From Oasisia sp. SBJ-2009 (taxonomy: Eukaryota > Annelida > Polychaeta > Sabellida > Siboglinidae): a DNA stretch of 64,000 bases. Below, piece after piece: positions 13,201-26,375 of the stretch. Position 1 is the first letter of the stretch. Each line of letters starts with the position of its first letter. The stretch covers positions 53,973,441-54,037,440 of the forward strand of contig OZ024854.1 of NCBI GenBank assembly GCA_964017155.1. Reading direction: 5' to 3'. The notes beneath the pieces were generated by a model. It did not search any database, was not told the DNA's origin, and saw only the letters and a list, made by a program, of their open reading frames with translations. Made by a program: the position numbers and the translations under genes.

Positions 13201-16200
13201 AGTTCTGTCAGCATCTGTTCTCTGCCTGATGACCGACCCACTTCTGTCAGCATCTGTTCTCTGCCTGATGACCGGCCCACTTCTGTCAGCATCTGTTCTC
13301 TGCCTGATGACCGGCCCACTTCTGTCAGCATCTGTTCTCTGCCTGATGAACGGCCCACTTCTGTCAGCATCTGTTCTCTGCCTGATGACCGGCCCACTTC
13401 TGTCAGCATCTGTTCTCTGCCTGATGACCGGCCCACTTCTGTCAGCATCTGTTCTCTGCCTGATGACCGACCCACTTCTGTCAGCATCTGTTCTCTGCCT
13501 GATGAACGGCCCACTTCTGTCAGCATCTGTTCTCTGCCTGATTAACGCCCACTTCTGTCAGCATCTGTTCTCTGCCTGATGACCGGCCCACTTCGGTCAG
13601 CATCTATTCTCTGCCTGATGACCGGCCCACTTCTGTCAGCATCTGTCCTCTGCCTGATGACCCGCCCACTTCTGTCAGCATCTGTCCTCTGCCTGATGAC
13701 TGGCCCAGTTCTGTCAGCATCTGTTCTCTGCCTGATGACCGACCCACTTCTGTCAGAGTCTGTTCTCTGCCTGATGACCGGCCCAGTCTTCTGTCAGCAT
13801 CTGTTCTCTGCCTGATGACCGGCCCACTTCTGTCAGCATCTGTTCTCTGCCTGATGACCAGCCCACTTCTGTCAGCATTTGTTCTCTGCCTGATGAACGG
13901 CCCACTTCTGTCAGCATCTGTTCTCTGCCTGATAACCGGCCCACTTCAGTCAGCATATATTCTCTGCCTGATGACCGGCCCACTTCTGTCAGCATCTGTC
14001 CTCTGCCCGATGACCGGCCCACTTATGTCAGCATCTGTCCTCTGCCTGATGACTGGCCCAGTTCTGTCAACATCTGTTCTCTGCCTGATGACTGACCCAC
14101 TTCTGTCAGCATCTGTTCTCTGCCTGATGACCGGCCCAGTCTTCTGTCAGCATCTGTTCTCTGCCTGATGACCGGCCCACTTCTGTCAGCATCTGTTCTC
14201 TGCCTGATGACCGCCCCACTTCTGTCAGCATTTGTTCTCTGCCTGATGATTGGCCCACTTCTGTCAGCATCTGTCCTCTGCCTTATGACCGGCCCACTTC
14301 TGTCAGCATCTGTTCTCTGCCTGATGACCGGCCCACTTCTGTCAGCATCTGTTCTCTGCCTGATGACCGGCCCACTTCTGTCAGCATTTGTTCTCTGCCT
14401 GATGAACGGCCCACTTCTGTCAGCTTCTGTTCTCTGCCTGATAACCGGCCCACTTCTGTCAGCATCTATTCTCTGCCTGATGACCGGCCCACTTCTGTCA
14501 GCATCTGTCCTCTGCCTGATGACCGGCCCACTTCTGTCAGCATCTGTCCTCTGCCTGAAGACTGGCCCAGTTCTGTCAGCATCTGTTCTCTGCCTGATGA
14601 CCGACCCACTTCTGTCAGAATCTGTTCTCTGCCTGATGACCGGCCCAGTCTTCTGTCAGCATCTGTTCTCTGCCTGATGACCGGCCCACTTCTGTCAGCA
14701 TCTGTTCTCTGCCTGATGACCAGCCCACTTCTGTCAGCATTTGTTCTCTGCCTGATGAACGGCCCACTTCTGTCAGCATCTGTTCTCTGCCTGATAACCG
14801 GCCCACTTCAGTCAGCATATATTCTCTGCCTGATGACCGGCCCACTTCTGTCAGCATCTGTCCTCTGCCTGATGACCGGCCCACTTATGTCAGCATCTGT
14901 CCTCTGCCTGATGACTGGCCCAGTTCTGTCAACATCTGTTCTCTGCCTGATGACTGACCCACTTCTGTCAGCATCTGTTCTCTGCCTGATGACCGGCCCA
15001 GTCTTCTGTCAGCATCTGTTCTCTGCCTGATGACCGGCCCACTTCTGTCAGCATCTGTTCTCTGCCTGATGACCGCCCCACTTCTGTCAGCATTTGTTCT
15101 CTGCCTGATGATTGGCCCACTTCTGTCAGCATCTGTCCTCTGCCTTATGACCGGCCCACTTCTGTCAGCATCTGTTCTCTGCCTGATGACCGGCCCACTT
15201 CTGTCAGCATCTGTTCTCTGCCTGATGACCGGCCCACTTCTGTCAGCATTTGTTCTCTGCCTGATGAACGGCCCACTTCTGTCAGCATCTGTTCTCTGCC
15301 TGATAACCGGCCCACTTCTGTCAGCATCTATTCTCTGCCTGATGACCGGCCCACTTCTGTCAGCATCTGTCCTCTGCCTGATGACCGGCCCACTTCTGTC
15401 AGCATCTGTCCTCTGCCTGAAGACTGGCCCAGTTCTGTCAGCATCTATTCTCAGCCTGATGACCGGCCCACTTCTGTCAGCATCTATTCTCTGCCTGATG
15501 ACCGGCCCACTTCTGTCAGCATCTGTCCTCTGCCTGATGACTGGCCCAGTTCTGTCAGCATCTGTTCTCTGCCTGATGACCGACCCACTTTTGTCAGCAT
15601 CTGTCCTTTGCCTGATGACCGACCCACTTCTGTCAGCATCTGTTCTCTGCCTGATGAACGGCCCACTTCTGTCAGCATCTGTTCTCTGCCTGATTAACGG
15701 CCCACTTCTGTCAGCATCTGTTCTCTGCCTGATGACCGGCCCACTTCTGTCAGCATCTGTCCTCTGCCTGTTGACCGGCCCACTTCTGTCAGCATCTGTT
15801 CTCTGCCTGATGACTGGCCCACTTCTGTCAGCATCTGTCCTCTGCCTGATGACCGGCCCACTTCTGTCAGCATCTGTTCTCAGCCTGATGACCGGCCCAC
15901 TTCTGTCAGCATCTGTTCTCTGCCTGATGACCGGCCCACTTCTGTCAGCATCTCTCCTCTGCCTGATGACGGGCCCACTTCTGTCAGCATCTGTTCTCTG
16001 CCTGATGACCGGCCCACTTCTGTCAGCATCTGTTCTCTGCCTGATGAACGGCCCACTTCTGTCAGCATCTGTTCTCTGCCTGATGACCGGCCCACTTCTG
16101 TCAGCATCTGTTCTCTGCCTGATGACCGGCCCACTTCTGTCAGCATCTGTTCTCTGCCTGATGAACGGCCCACTTCTGTCAGCATCTGTTCTCTGCCTGA

Positions 16201-17690
16201 TTAACGGCCCACTTCTGTCAGCATCTGTTCTCTGCCTGATGACCGGCCCACTTCGGTCAGCATCTATTCTCTGCCTGATGACCGGCCCACTTCTGTCAGC
16301 ATCTGTCCTCTGCCTGATGACCCGCCCACTTCTGTCAGCATCTGTCCTCTGCCTGATGACTGGCCCAGTTCTGTCAGCATCTGTTCTCTGCCTGATGACC
16401 GACCCACTTCTGTCAGAATCTGTTCTCTGCCTGATAACCGGCCCAGTCTTCTGTCAGCATCTGTTCTCTGCCTGATGACCGGCCCACTTCTGTCAGCATC
16501 TGTTCTCTGCCTGATGACCAGCCCACTTCTGTCAGCATTTGTTCTCTGCCTGATGAACGGCCCACTTCTGTCAGCATCTGTTCTCTGCCTGATAACCGGC
16601 CCACTTCAGTCAGCATATATTCTCTGCCTGATGACCGGCCCACTTCTGTCAGCATCTGTCCTCTGCCTGATGACCGGCCCACTTATGTCAGCATCTGTCC
16701 TCTGCCTGATGACTGGCCCAGTTCTGTCAACATCTGTTCTCTGCCTGATGACTGACCCACTTCTGTCAGCATCTGTTCTCTGCCTGATGACCGGCCCAGT
16801 CTTCTGTCAGCATCTGTTCTCTGCCTGATGACCGGCCCACTTCTGTCAGCATCTGTTCTCTGCCTGATGACCGCCCCACTTCTGTCAGCATTTGTTCTCT
16901 GCCTGATGATTGGCCCACTTCTGTCAGCATCTGTCCTCTGCCTTATGACCGGCCCACTTCTGTCAGCATCTGTTCTCTGCCTGATGACCGGCCCACTTCT
17001 GTCAGCATCTGTTCTCTGCCTGATGACCGGCCCACTTCTGTCAGCATTTGTTCTCTGCCTGATGAACGGCCCACTTCTGTCAGCTTCTGTTCTCTGCCTG
17101 ATAACCGGCCCACTTCTGTCAGCATCTATTCTCTGCCTGATGACCGGCCCACTTCTGTCAGCATCTGTCCTCTGCCTGATGACCGGCCCACTTCTGTCAG
17201 CATCTGTCCTCTGCCTGAAGACTGGCCCAGTTCTGTCAGCATCTGTTCTCTGCCTGATGACCGACCCACTTCTGTCAGAATCTGTTCTCTGCCTGATGAC
17301 CGGCCCAGTCTTCTGTCAGCATCTATTCTCTGCCTGATGACCGGCCCACTTCTGTCAGCATCTGTTCTCTGCCTGATGACCAGCCCACTTCTGTCAGCAT
17401 TTGTTCTCTGCCTGATGAACGGCCCACTTCTGTCAGCATCTGTTCTCTGCCTGATAACCGGCCCACTTCAGTCAGCATATATTCTCTGCCTGAAGACCGG
17501 CCCACTTCTGTCAGCATCTGTCCTCTGCCTGATGACCGGCCCACTTATGTCAGCATCTGTTCTCTGCCTGATGACTGACCCACTTCTGTCAGCATCTGTT
17601 CTCTGCCTGATGACCGGCCCAGTCTTCTGTCAGCATCTGTTCTCTGCCTGATGACCGGCCCACTTCTGTCAGCATCTGTTCTCTGCCTGA
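7214..17690 (+). repeat. Higher-order block A: about 5.2 kb duplicated at offset 5,361
   Basis: Matching variant and 41-bp units recur with a constant offset: marker units ending near 8454, 8807, 9316 and 9669 reappear near 13815, 14168, 14677 and 15030 (all +5,361). From about 16150 the offset falls to 5,322, exactly one 39-bp unit lost. Rare variants are shared, such as CTTCTGATAGC (about 7335 and 12697) and CTGCCCGATG (about 8643 and 14004). Copy 1 is about 7214-12370 and copy 2 about 12575-17690. A third partial copy lies near 20470-22470 (offset 11,074 for the segment 9669-11153). Confidence 0.85.
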
Positions 17691-20600
17691 TGACCGCCCC
17701 ACTTCTGTCAGCATTTGTTCTCTCCCTGATGATTGGCCCACTTCTGTCAGCATCTGTCCTCTGCCTTATGACCGGCCCACTTCTGTCAGCATCTGTTCTC
17801 TGCCTGATGACCGGCCCACTTCTGTCAGCATCTATTCTCTGCCTGATGACCGGCCCACTTCTGTCAGCATCTGTCCTCTGCCTGATGAACGGCCCACTTC
17901 TGTCAGCATCTGTCCTCTGCCTGAAGACTGGCCCAGTTCTGTCAGCATCTATTCTCAGCCTGATGACCGGCCCACTTCTGTCAGCATCTATTCTCTGCCT
18001 GATGACCGGCCCACTTCTGTCAGCATCTGTCCTCTGCCTGATGACTGGCCCAGTTCTGTCAGCATCTGTTCTCTGCCTGATGACCGACCCACTTTTGTCA
18101 GCATCTGTCCTTTGCCTGATGACCGACCCACTTCTGTCAGCATCTGTTCTCTGCCTGATGAACGGCCCACTTCTGTCAGCATCTGTTCTCTGCCTGATTA
18201 ACGGCCCACTTCTGTCAGCATCTGTTCTCTGCCTGATGACCGGCCCACTTCTGTCAGCATCTGTCCTCTGTCTGTTGACCGGCCCACTTCTGTCAGCATC
18301 TGTTCTCTGTCTGATGACTGGCCCACTTCTGTCAGCATCTGTCCTCTGCCTGATGACCGGCCCACTTCTGTCAGCATCTGTTCTCAGCCTGATGACCGGC
18401 CCACTTCTGTCAGCATCTGTTCTCTGCCTGATGACCGGCCCACTTCTGTCAGCATCTGTTCTCTGCCTGATAACCGGCCCACTTCTGTCAGCATCTATTC
18501 TCTGCCTGATGACCGGCCCACTTCTGTCAGCATCTGTCCTCTGCTTGATGACCGGCCCACTTCTGTCAGCATCTGTCCTCTGCCTGATGACCGACCCACT
18601 TCTGTCAGCATCTGTTCTCTGCCTGATGACCGGCCCAGTCTTCTGTCAGCATCTGTTCTCTGCCTGATGACCGGCCCACTTCTGTCAGCATCTGTTCTCT
18701 GCCTGATGACGGCCCACTTCTGTCAGCATCTGTTCTCTGCCTGATGACGGGCCCACTTCTGTCAGCATCTCTCCTCTGCCTGATGACAGGCCCACTTCTG
18801 TCAGCATCTGTTCTCTGCCTGATGACTGGCCCAGTCTTCTGTCAGCATCTGTTCTCTGCCTGATGACCGGCCCACTTCTGTCAGCATCTGTTCTCTGCCT
18901 GATGACCGGCCCACTTCTGTCAGCATTTGTTCTCTGCCTGATGAACGACCCACTTCTGTCAGCATCTGTTCTCTGCCTGATAACCGGCCCACTTCTGTCA
19001 GCATCTATTCTCTGCCTGATGACCGGCCCACTTCTGTCAGCATCTGTTCTCTGCCTGATGACCGGCCCACTTCTGTCAGCATCTGTCCTCTGCCTGATGA
19101 CTGGCCCAGTTCTGTCAGCATCTGTTCTCTGCCTGATTAACGGCCCACTTCTGTCAGCATCTGTTCTCTGCCTGATGACCGGCCCACTTCTGTCAGCATC
19201 TGTTCTCTGCCTGATGACCGGCCCAGTCTTCTGTCAGCATCTGTTCTCTGCCTGATGACCGGCCCACTTCTGTCAGCATCTGTTCTCTGCCTGATGACCG
19301 CCCCACTTCTGTCAGCATTTGTTCTCTGCCTGATGATTGGCCCACTTCTGTCAGCATCTGTCCTCTGCCTTATGACCGGCCCACTTCTGTCAGCATCTGT
19401 TCTCTGCCTGATGACCGGCCCACTTCTGTCAGCATCTATTCTCTGCCTGATGACCGGCCCACTTCTGTCAGCATCTGTCCTCTGCCTGATGACCGGCCCA
19501 CTTCTGTCAGCATCTGTCCTCTGCCTGAAGACTGGCCCAGTTCTGTCAGCATCTATTCTCAGCCTGATGACCGGCCCACTTCTGTCAGCATCTATTCTCT
19601 GCCTGATGACCGGCCCACTTCTGTCAGCATCTGTCCTCTGCCTGATGACTGGCCCAGTTCTGTCAGCATCTGTTCTCTGCCTGATGACCGACCCACTTTT
19701 GTCAGCATCTGTCCTTTGCCTGATGACCGACCCACTTCTGTCAGCATCTGTTCTCTGCCTGATGAACGGCCCACTTCTGTCAGCATCTGTTCTCTGCCTG
19801 ATTAACGGCCCACTTCTGTCAGCATCTGTCCTCTGCCTGTTGACCGGCCCACTTCTGTCAGCATCTGTTCTCTGTCTGATGACTGGCCCACTTCTGTCAG
19901 CATCTGTCCTCTGCCTGATGACCGGCCCACTTCTGTCAGCATCTGTTCTCAGCCTGATGACCGGCCCACTTCTGTCAGCATCTGTTCTCTGCCTGATGAC
20001 CGGCCCACTTCTGTCAGCATCTGTTCTCTGCCTGATAACCGGCCCACTTCTGTCAGCATCTATTCTCTGCCTGATGACCGGCCCACTTCTGTCAGCATCT
20101 GTCCTCTGCTTGATGACCGGCCCACTTCTGTCAGCATCTGTCCTCTGCCTGATGACCGACCCACTTCTGTCAGCATCTGTTCTCTGCCTGATGACCGGCC
20201 CAGTCTTCTGTCAGCATCTGTTCTCTGCCTGATGACCGGCCCACTTCTGTCAGCATCTGTTCTCTGCCTGATGACGGGCCCACTTCTGTCAGCATCTGTT
20301 CTCTGCCTGATGACCGGCCCACTTCTGTCAGCATCTGTTCTCTGCCTGATGACGGGCCCACTTCTGTCAGCATCTGTTCTCTGCCTGATGACGGGCCCAC
20401 TTCTGTCAGCATCTCTCCTCTGCCTGATGACAGGCCCACTTCTGTCAGCATCTGTTCTCTGCCTGATGACTGGCCCAGTCTTCTGTCAGCATCTGTTCTC
20501 TGCCTGATAACCGGCCCACTTCAGTCAGCATATATTCTCTGCCTGATGACCGGCCCACTTCTGTCAGCATCTGTCCTCTGCCTGATGACCGGCCCACTTA

Positions 20601-23600
20601 TGTCAGCATCTGTCCTCTGCCTGATGACTGGCCCAGTTCTGTCAACATCTGTTCTCTGCCTGATGACTGACCCACTTCTGTCAGCATCTGTTCTCTGCCT
20701 GATGACCGGCCCAGTCTTCTGTCAGCATCTGTTCTCTGCCTGATGACCGGCCCACTTCTGTCAGCATCTGTTCTCTGCCTGATGACCGCCCCACTTCTGT
20801 CAGCATTTGTTCTCTGCCTGATGATTGGCCCACTTCTGTCAGCATCTGTCCTCTGCCTTATGACCGGCCCACTTCTGTCAGCATCTGTTCTCTGCCTGAT
20901 GACCGGCCCACTTCTGTCAGCATCTGTTCTCTGCCTGATGACCGGCCCACTTCTGTCAGCATTTGTTCTCTGCCTGATGAACGGCCCACTTCTGTCAGCA
21001 TCTGTTCTCTGCCTGATAACCGGCCCACTTCTGTCAGCATCTATTCTCTGCCTGATGACCGGCCCACTTCTGTCAGCATCTGTCCTCTGCCTGATGACCG
21101 GCCCACTTCTGTCAGCATCTGTCCTCTGCCTGAAGACTGGCCCAGTTCTGTCAGCATCTATTCTCAGCCTGATGACCGGCCCACTTCTGTCAGCATCTAT
21201 TCTCTGCCTGATGACCGGCCCACTTCTGTCAGCATCTGTCCTCTGCCTGATGACTGGCCCAGTTCTGTCAGCAACTGTTCTCTGCCTGATGACCGACCCA
21301 CTTTTGTCAGCATCTGTCCTTTGCCTGATGACCGACCCACTTCTGTCAGCATCTGTTCTCTGCCTGATGAACGGCCCACTTCTGTCAGCATCTGTTCTCT
21401 GCCTGATTAACGGCCCACTTCTGTCAGCATCTGTTCTCTGCCTGATGACCGGCCCACTTCTGTCAGCATCTGTCCTCTGCCTGTTGACCGGCCCACTTCT
21501 GTCAGCATCTGTTCTCTGCCTGATGACTGGCCCACTTCTGTCAGCATCTGTCCTCTGCCTGATGACCGGCCCACTTCTGTCAGCATCTGTTCTCAGCCTG
21601 ATGACCGGCCCACTTCTGTCAGCATCTGTTCTCTGCCTGATGACCGGCCCACTTCTGTCAGCATCTCTCCTCTGCCTGATGACGGGCCCACTTCTGTCAG
21701 CATCTGTTCTCTGCCTGATGACCGGCCCACTTCTGTCAGCATCTGTTCTCTGCCTGATGAACGGCCCACTTCTGTCAGCATCTGTTCTCTGCCTGATGAC
21801 CGGCCCACTTCTGTCAGCATCTGTTCTCTGCCTGATGACCGGCCCACTTCTGTCAGCATCTGTTCTCTGCCTGATGACCGACCCACTTCTGTCAGCATCT
21901 GTTCTCTGCCTGATGAACGGCCCACTTCTGTCAGCATCTGTTCTCTGCCTGATTAACGGCCCACTTCTGTCAGCATCTGTTCTCTGCCTGATGACCGGCC
22001 CACTTCGGTCAGCATCTATTCTCTGCCTGATGACCGGCCCACTTCTGTCAGCATCTGTCCTCTGCCTGATGACCCGCCCACTTCTGTCAGCATCTGTCCT
22101 CTGCCTGATGACTGGCCCAGTTCTGTCAGCATCTGTTCTCTGCCTGATGACCGACCCACTTCTGTCAGAATCTGTTCTCTGCCTGATGACCGGCCCAGTC
22201 TTCTGTCAGCATCTGTTCTCTGCCTGATGACCGGCCCACTTCTGTCAGCATCTGTTCTCTGCCTGATGACCAGCCCACTTCTGTCAGCATTTGTTCTCTG
22301 CCTGATGAACGGCCCACTTCTGTCAGCATCTGTTCTCTGCCTGATAACCGGCCCACTTCAGTCAGCATATATTCTCTGCCTGATGACCGGCCCACTTCTG
22401 TCAGCATCTGTCCTCTGCCTGATGACCGGCCCACTTATGTCAGCATCTGTCCTCTGCCTGATGACTGGCCCAGTTCTGTCAGCATCTGTTCTCTGCCTGA
22501 TGACCGACCCACTTTTGTCAGCATCTGTCCTTTGCCTGATGACCGACCCACTTCTGTCAGCATCTGTTCTCTGCCTGATGAACGGCCCACTTCTGTCAGC
22601 ATCTGTTCTCTGCCTGATTAACGGCCCACTTCTGTCAGCATCTGTTCTCTGCCTGATGACCGGCCCACTTCTGTCAGCATCTGTCCTCTGCCTGAAGACT
22701 GGCCCAGTTCTGTCAGCATCTGTTCTCTGCCTGATGACCGACCCACTTCTGTCAGAATCTGTTCTCTGCCTGATGACCGGCCCAGTCTTCTGTCAGCATC
22801 TATTCTCTGCCTGATGACCGGCCCACTTCTGTCAGCATCTGTTCTCTGCCTGATGACCAGCCCACTTCTGTCAGCATTTGTTCTCTGCCTGATGAACGGC
22901 CCACTTCTGTCAGCATCTGTTCTCTGCCTGATAACCGGCCCACTTCAGTCAGCATATATTCTCTGCCTGAAGACCGGCCCACTTCTGTCAGCATCTGTCC
23001 TCTGCCTGATGACCGGCCCACTTATGTCAGCATCTGTTCTCTGCCTGATGACTGACCCACTTCTGTCAGCATCTGTTCTCTGCCTGATGACCGGCCCAGT
23101 CTTCTGTCAGCATCTGTTCTCTACCTGATGACCGGCCCACTTCTGTCAGCATCTGTTCTCTGCCTGATGACCGCCCCACTTCTGTCAGCATTTGTTCTCT
23201 CCCTGATGATTGGCCCACTTCTGTCAGCATCTGTCCTCTGCCTTATGACCGGCCCACTTCTGTCAGCATCTGTTCTCTGCCTGATGACCGGCCCACTTCT
23301 GTCAGCATCTATTCTCTGCCTGATGACCGGCCCACTTCTGTCAGCATCTGTCCTCTGCCTGATGAACGGCCCACTTCTGTCAGCATCTGTCCTCTGCCTG
23401 AAGACTGGCCCAGTTCTGTCAGCATCTATTCTCAGCCTGATGACCGGCCCACTTCTGTCAGCATCTATTCTCTGCCTGATGACCGGCCCACTTCTGTCAG
23501 CATCTGTCCTCTGCCTGATGACTGGCCCAGTTCTGTCAGCATCTGTTCTCTGCCTGATGACCGACCCACTTTTGTCAGCATCTGTCCTTTGCCTGATGAC

Positions 23601-26375
23601 CGACCCACTTCTGTCAGCATCTGTTCTCTGCCTGATGAACGGCCCACTTCTGTCAGCATCTGTTCTCTGCCTGATTAACGGCCCACTTCTGTCAGCATCT
23701 GTTCTCTGCCTGATGACCGGCCCACTTCTGTCAGCATCTGTCCTCTGTCTGTTGACCGGCCCACTTCTGTCAGCATCTGTTCTCTGTCTGATGACTGGCC
23801 CACTTCTGTCAGCATCTGTCCTCTGCCTGATGACCGGCCCACTTCTGTCAGCATCTGTTCTCAGCCTGATGACCGGCCCACTTCTGTCAGCATCTGTTCT
23901 CTGCCTGATGACCGGCCCACTTCTGTCAGCATCTGTTCTCTGCCTGATAACCGGCCCACTTCTGTCAGCATCTATTCTCTGCCTGATGACCGGCCCACTT
24001 CTGTCAGCATCTGTCCTCTGCTTGATGACCGGCCCACTTCTGTCAGCATCTGTCCTCTGCCTGATGACCGACCCACTTCTGTCAGCATCTGTTCTCTGCC
24101 TGATGACCGGCCCAGTCTTCTGTCAGCATCTGTTCTCTGCCTGATGACCGGCCCACTTCTGTCAGCATCTGTTCTCTGCCTGATGACGGGCCCACTTCTG
24201 TCAGCATCTGTTCTCTGCCTGATGACGGGCCCACTTCTGTCAGCATCTCTCCTCTGCCTGATGACAGGCCCACTTCTGTCAGCATCTGTTCTCTGCCTGA
24301 TGACTGGCCCAGTCTTCTGTCAGCATCTGTTCTCTGCCTGATGACCGGCCCACTTCTGTCAGCATCTGTTCTCTGCCTGATGACCGGCCCACTTCTGTCA
24401 GCATTTGTTCTCTGCCTGATGAACGACCCACTTCTGTCAGCATCTGTTCTCTGCCTGATAACCGGCCCACTTCTGTCAGCATCTATTCTCTGCCTGATGA
24501 CCGGCCCACTTCTGTCAGCATCTGTTCTCTGCCTGATGACCGGCCCACTTCTGTCAGCATCTGTCCTCTGCCTGATGACTGGCCCAGTTCTGTCAGCATC
24601 TGTTCTCTGCCTGATTAACGGCCCACTTCTGTCAGCATCTGTTCTCTGCCTGATGACCGGCCCACTTCTGTCAGCATCTGTTCTCTGCCTGATGACCGGC
24701 CCAGTCTTCTGTCAGCATCTGTTCTCTGCCTGATGACCGGCCCACTTCTGTCAGCATCTGTTCTCTGCCTGATGACCGCCCCACTTCTGTCAGCATTTGT
24801 TCTCTGCCTGATGATTGGCCCACTTCTGTCAGCATCTGTCCTCTGCCTTATGACCGGCCCACTTCTGTCAGCATCTGTTCTCTGCCTGATGACCGGCCCA
24901 CTTCTGTCAGCATCTATTCTCTGCCTGATGACCGGCCCACTTCTGTCAGCATCTGTCCTCTGCCTGATGACCGGCCCACTTCTGTCAGCATCTGTCCTCT
25001 GCCTGAAGACTGGCCCAGTTCTGTCAGCATCTATTCTCAGCCTGATGACCGGCCCACTTCTGTCAGCATCTATTCTCTGCCTGATGACCGGCCCACTTCT
25101 GTCAGCATCTGTCCTCTGCCTGATGACTGGCCCAGTTCTGTCAGCATCTGTTCTCTGCCTGATGACCGACCCACTTTTGTCAGCATCTGTCCTTTGCCTG
25201 ATGACCGACCCACTTCTGTCAGCATCTGTTCTCTGCCTGATGAACGGCCCACTTCTGTCAGCATCTGTTCTCTGCCTGATTAACGGCCCACTTCTGTCAG
25301 CATCTGTCCTCTGCCTGTTGACCGGCCCACTTCTGTCAGCATCTGTTCTCTGTCTGATGACTGGCCCACTTCTGTCAGCATCTGTCCTCTGCCTGATGAC
25401 CGGCCCACTTCTGTCAGCATCTGTTCTCAGCCTGATGACCGGCCCACTTCTGTCAGCATCTGTTCTCTGCCTGATGACCGGCCCACTTCTGTCAGCATCT
25501 GTTCTCTGCCTGATAACCGGCCCACTTCTGTCAGCATCTATTCTCTGCCTGATGACCGGCCCACTTCTGTCAGCATCTGTCCTCTGCTTGATGACCGGCC
25601 CACTTCTGTCAGCATCTGTCCTCTGCCTGATGACCGACCCACTTCTGTCAGCATCTGTTCTCTGCCTGATGACCGGCCCAGTCTTCTGTCAGCATCTGTT
25701 CTCTGCCTGATGACCGGCCCACTTCTGTCAGCATCTGTTCTCTGCCTGATGACGGGCCCACTTCTGTCAGCATCTGTTCTCTGCCTGATGACCGGCCCAC
25801 TTCTGTCAGCATCTGTTCTCTGCCTGATGACGGGCCCACTTCTGTCAGCATCTGTTCTCTGCCTGATGACGGGCCCACTTCTGTCAGCATCTCTCCTCTG
25901 CCTGATGACAGGCCCACTTCTGTCAGCATCTGTTCTCTGCCTGATGACTGGCCCAGTCTTCTGTCAGCATCTGTTCTCTGCCTGATAACCGGCCCACTTC
26001 AGTCAGCATATATTCTCTGCCTGATGACCGGCCCACTTCTGTCAGCATCTGTCCTCTGCCTGATGACCGGCCCACTTATGTCAGCATCTGTCCTCTGCCT
26101 GATGACTGGCCCAGTTCTGTCAACATCTGTTCTCTGCCTGATGACTGACCCACTTCTGTCAGCATCTGTTCTCTGCCTGATGACCGGCCCAGTCTTCTGT
26201 CAGCATCTGTTCTCTGCCTGATGACCGGCCCACTTCTGTCAGCATCTGTTCTCTGCCTGATGACCGCCCCACTTCTGTCAGCATTTGTTCTCTGCCTGAT
26301 GATTGGCCCACTTCTGTCAGCATCTGTCCTCTGCCTTATGACCGGCCCACTTCTGTCAGCATCTGTTCTCTGTCT
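17200..26375 (+). repeat. Higher-order block B: about 3.7 kb duplicated at offset 5,477-5,478
   Basis: Copy 1 is about 17200-20900 and copy 2 about 22680-26375. Marker units at 17651, 18667, 19255, 20232 and 20743 match those at 23128, 24144, 24733, 25710 and 26221. The one-base change in offset is explained by a 1-bp deletion in copy 1 near 18710 (GATGACGGCCC where the other copy has GATGACGGGCCC). Between the two copies sits a partial third copy of block A, so the duplications are interleaved. Confidence 0.8.
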
